Shown here: one piece after another, positions 62,237 through 64,000 of the stretch | Layout: each line of letters opens with the position of its first letter | Position numbering within the stretch: the stretch's first letter is position 1 | Assembly (NCBI GenBank): GCA_918797485.1 | Contig: CAKKNE010000005.1 | Span: 1,302,001 to 1,366,000, forward strand | Reading direction: 5' to 3' | From: Pelagomonas calceolata | Lineage: Eukaryota > Sar > Pelagophyceae > Pelagomonadales > Pelagomonadaceae | Length of the DNA stretch: 64,000 nt | Program-made: the position numbers and the translations under genes | The notes under the pieces: generated by a model | What the model saw: only the letters and a program-made list of their open reading frames with translations | The model's database searches: none | Told to the model about the DNA's origin: nothing

Positions 62237-64000
62237 TTAGTGCGCCGGCTTGCCGACGAACTCGACGCCGACGCGGTGCAGGAGCAGGTGGAACTCCTCC
62301 AGGTCTAAAGCACCATTCCCGTCGTCGTCGATGTCCTTGATGAGGTTGTAGACCTGCGTTACAATTATCACGACACGAAAACACAACAACCCGCGGCAGA
62401 TCAGAAAAAAAGGGGTCCTACGGAAATGGATGGCGCTTCGGTTGGTCTCTCATAAGGTGCGTCAGTAAGGTTGTAAACTGAACGAAGGCTCGTCATCGGA
62501 CTCTATGACTCAAGAAACGCGGGAGAAACGCACGTCGTCGATGGACAGCTCCTGGCCGATCTCCCTTATCGTTTGATGGAGCTCGTGCACCGTGATCAAG
62601 CCGCCCCGGTCGTCGTCGACCTGTGTGTCTAGCGTCGACGGCGCGCGGCGGACACGAAGGGAAGCAGACGCCGCCGCGGAACAATTTCGAACATTTCTTT
62701 GAGTAACTCGTGGGGGTCCACGTTCTCCCGGACGTACCTCTCGAGTTTACGCCCGAAGGCGTAGAACTCATCAAAGGAAATCTCCCCGGACTTATCATCA
62801 TCGAGGAGCTCGATGATCTCCGTTATTTTGCCCTCCGTTGCTGTACTGAACTTCGTCAGTAGTACCCTCAACTCGCTCCGGTCGAAGATCCCGTCCTGGT
62901 TCTCGTCAAACACGTCGAAGATCGACCGCCAGCTCCGCTCCTCCCGCTCGTCCTTGCCTGCTTGATCAGATAACTGCATCGCGGCTCGGACGATGTCGGG
63001 CTTTCTCAGAAATGTGACCACTTTGAGAGCTTCAAAGGCCGCGACGGTCCGCTGCCGTCGGATGACGTGCTCCACAAACCGCAAATTCTGCAGAGATTCG
63101 ACATGGCCCGCGATCGCGAAATCATCAACAGCTTCTCTCACGTATATCGTACACAGTACTGGAGGTAGCAACGCGACGACGAGGACTATCAATCTCACGT
63201 AGATGGAGTAAGTAGCGAGGACTTCGCCTTTTAACAGTGCCGGGGCATGTACGAGTAACAATATCGCGATGTAGATAGCGGCCCCAAGAGGCACAAACCT
63301 CAACACATCCAAGGTAAATTTTGATTTTTGATGAGGGCCACTCCAAAAGGCGTGGTGGTACGTGTCGTGGACCAGAACCTTTTCCCTCGGTTCAGGAGGC
63401 CGCTTCGGGCTTCTAGGTGGACTCTTCGCGCCCTTCTTTTTGAAGGACCGCTCCTCCTGGGCGTGGCGTCTTCTTATGCTTCTATTGGTCATGGCCTTCA
63501 GCGAGCCGCGTTGGCCCCGTTGTTCCGCGTCGGCTAGGAGCGGAGCCGTGTGCTGCACGAGGATCCGTCGTAGTTTCGCCAATACGAGTCCGGCCATCAA
63601 CGGCAACGCATAGCCCGCCAGAATCCAGCCGACCATCTTGTCCCTCTTACCTAGTAAGCCGTCGACCTGCCACGCTAAGAGTAGTACAATCTCGAGACAT
63701 ACCCACGACTTGACAGGTACCTCTACGAGCTCCTCCAGAGTCCTCCCCAATGCAATTCCTAGATAGGACGCGAATTCAAAGTCCGCCGGGTGCAGATCGC
63801 GGACCACGCAAAATCTGTCACGTGTAAGTGAGAAGATCAGACTGTCGACTTGTTCGTCCGACGTGTTGGCCAGCGACAACAATGATGCTGATTGTAATAC
63901 TTTATGCTTCCGGATCGTCCGCTCCGACACGCGATCAACACTCAACCCCTCCCAGTCCTTCCACTTGTTAAGTACTCTATCTCCGAGTCTAGCTAAGTAC
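62237..64000 (-). CDS. MLO-like multi-pass membrane protein with four EF-hands (5' end outside window); exons <64000-62683, 62620-62534, 62353-62237
   Basis: The frame is open to the window edge, so the start is upstream; at least 505 residues are present. The membrane part shows FEFASYLGIALGRTLEELVE, VCLEIVLLLAW, GWILAGYALPLMAGLVLAKL and later VRLIVLVVALLPPVL, in the order seen in MLO proteins. Two EF-hands lie in the large exon (DENQDGIFDRSE; DDDKSGEISFDE). A 62-nt intron (62621-62682) joins EMFEI to VDDDRGGLITVHE, and a 180-nt intron (62354-62533) joins SIDD to VYNLIKDIDDDGNGALDLEE, creating EF-hands 3 and 4. Both joins are phase 0. Unspliced, the frame stops at 62629 after an aberrant VSAARRRR. 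Calcium-regulated membrane role inferred; MLO assignment is moderate. Confidence 0.72.

Noticed and set aside
1-64000. tRNA, rRNA and retroelement or virus-derived genes
   Set aside because: No T-arm or cloverleaf pattern, reverse transcriptase, integrase, capsid or polymerase motif was recognised by eye; a dedicated scan could still find a tRNA.

Overview
This is nuclear DNA of a GC-rich eukaryotic microalga. The content fits a stramenopile, most likely a pelagophyte (Aureococcus/Pelagomonas type). The reasons are: eukaryotic genes (TFIIH helicase XPB, ribosomal protein uL4, Pol III subunit RPC8, Abitram, an RS-domain splicing factor); secreted proteins with Pro/Thr stalks of the PTxxPT kind; few and short introns; and two introns that are tiny DNA-transposon 'introners' with terminal inverted repeats and 8-bp target duplications, a phenomenon known from Aureococcus. 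The species assignment is inference. I find 41 protein-coding genes, two of them cut by the window edges. I recognise no tRNA, rRNA, CRISPR array or virus-derived element.

Layout. 1-13 kb: end of a membrane protein, alternative NADH dehydrogenase (with introner), thioredoxin-like, Canopy-like, DUF1499, GT60-type glycosyltransferase, MYND/RING-CH/TPR protein, XPB. 13-25 kb: DUF6817-like protein, EF-hand/WD40 (EML-like) protein, SUZ-domain protein, coiled-coil and Pro-rich/C2-like proteins. 25-32 kb: tandem array of three YHYH-domain secreted proteins; the middle one is a predicted receptor carrying YHYH, one membrane span, an MLKL/HeLo-like helical bundle and a complete kinase domain. 32-41 kb: saposin-like ER protein, mitochondrial-type thiolase, HemK2/N6AMT1 methyltransferase, two small secreted two-exon proteins, and a large stalked cell-surface protein (BspA-like, SEA-like and Notch-type modules). 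41-51 kb: degenerate myosin, FKBP, sulfotransferase (second introner), GT14 enzyme with lectin-like tail, 2OG-Fe(II) oxygenase, RS-RRM-FHA fusion. 51-64 kb: ankyrin, Abitram, uL4, TrmN6-like methyltransferase, RING/Tudor-like, RPC8, fibronectin-III proteins, and an MLO-like membrane protein with four EF-hands.

Organisation. Genes are very dense and mostly alternate in strand. Ten convergent pairs end within about 10-51 bp of each other, so their 3' UTRs should overlap. Divergent or single promoters repeatedly contain a 19-29 bp dyad element, GCTAGTGTCTTAC..CCGCTAGC, of which I count 16 copies, 28-318 bp (mostly 78-237) upstream of start codons. The strongest candidates for undescribed biology are this promoter element, the YHYH/HeLo-like/kinase receptor within its duplicated array, and the introner family.

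Start codons were chosen at ATG with signal peptides or domain starts as guides. Exon joins were read by eye from splice signals, reading frame and protein continuity.
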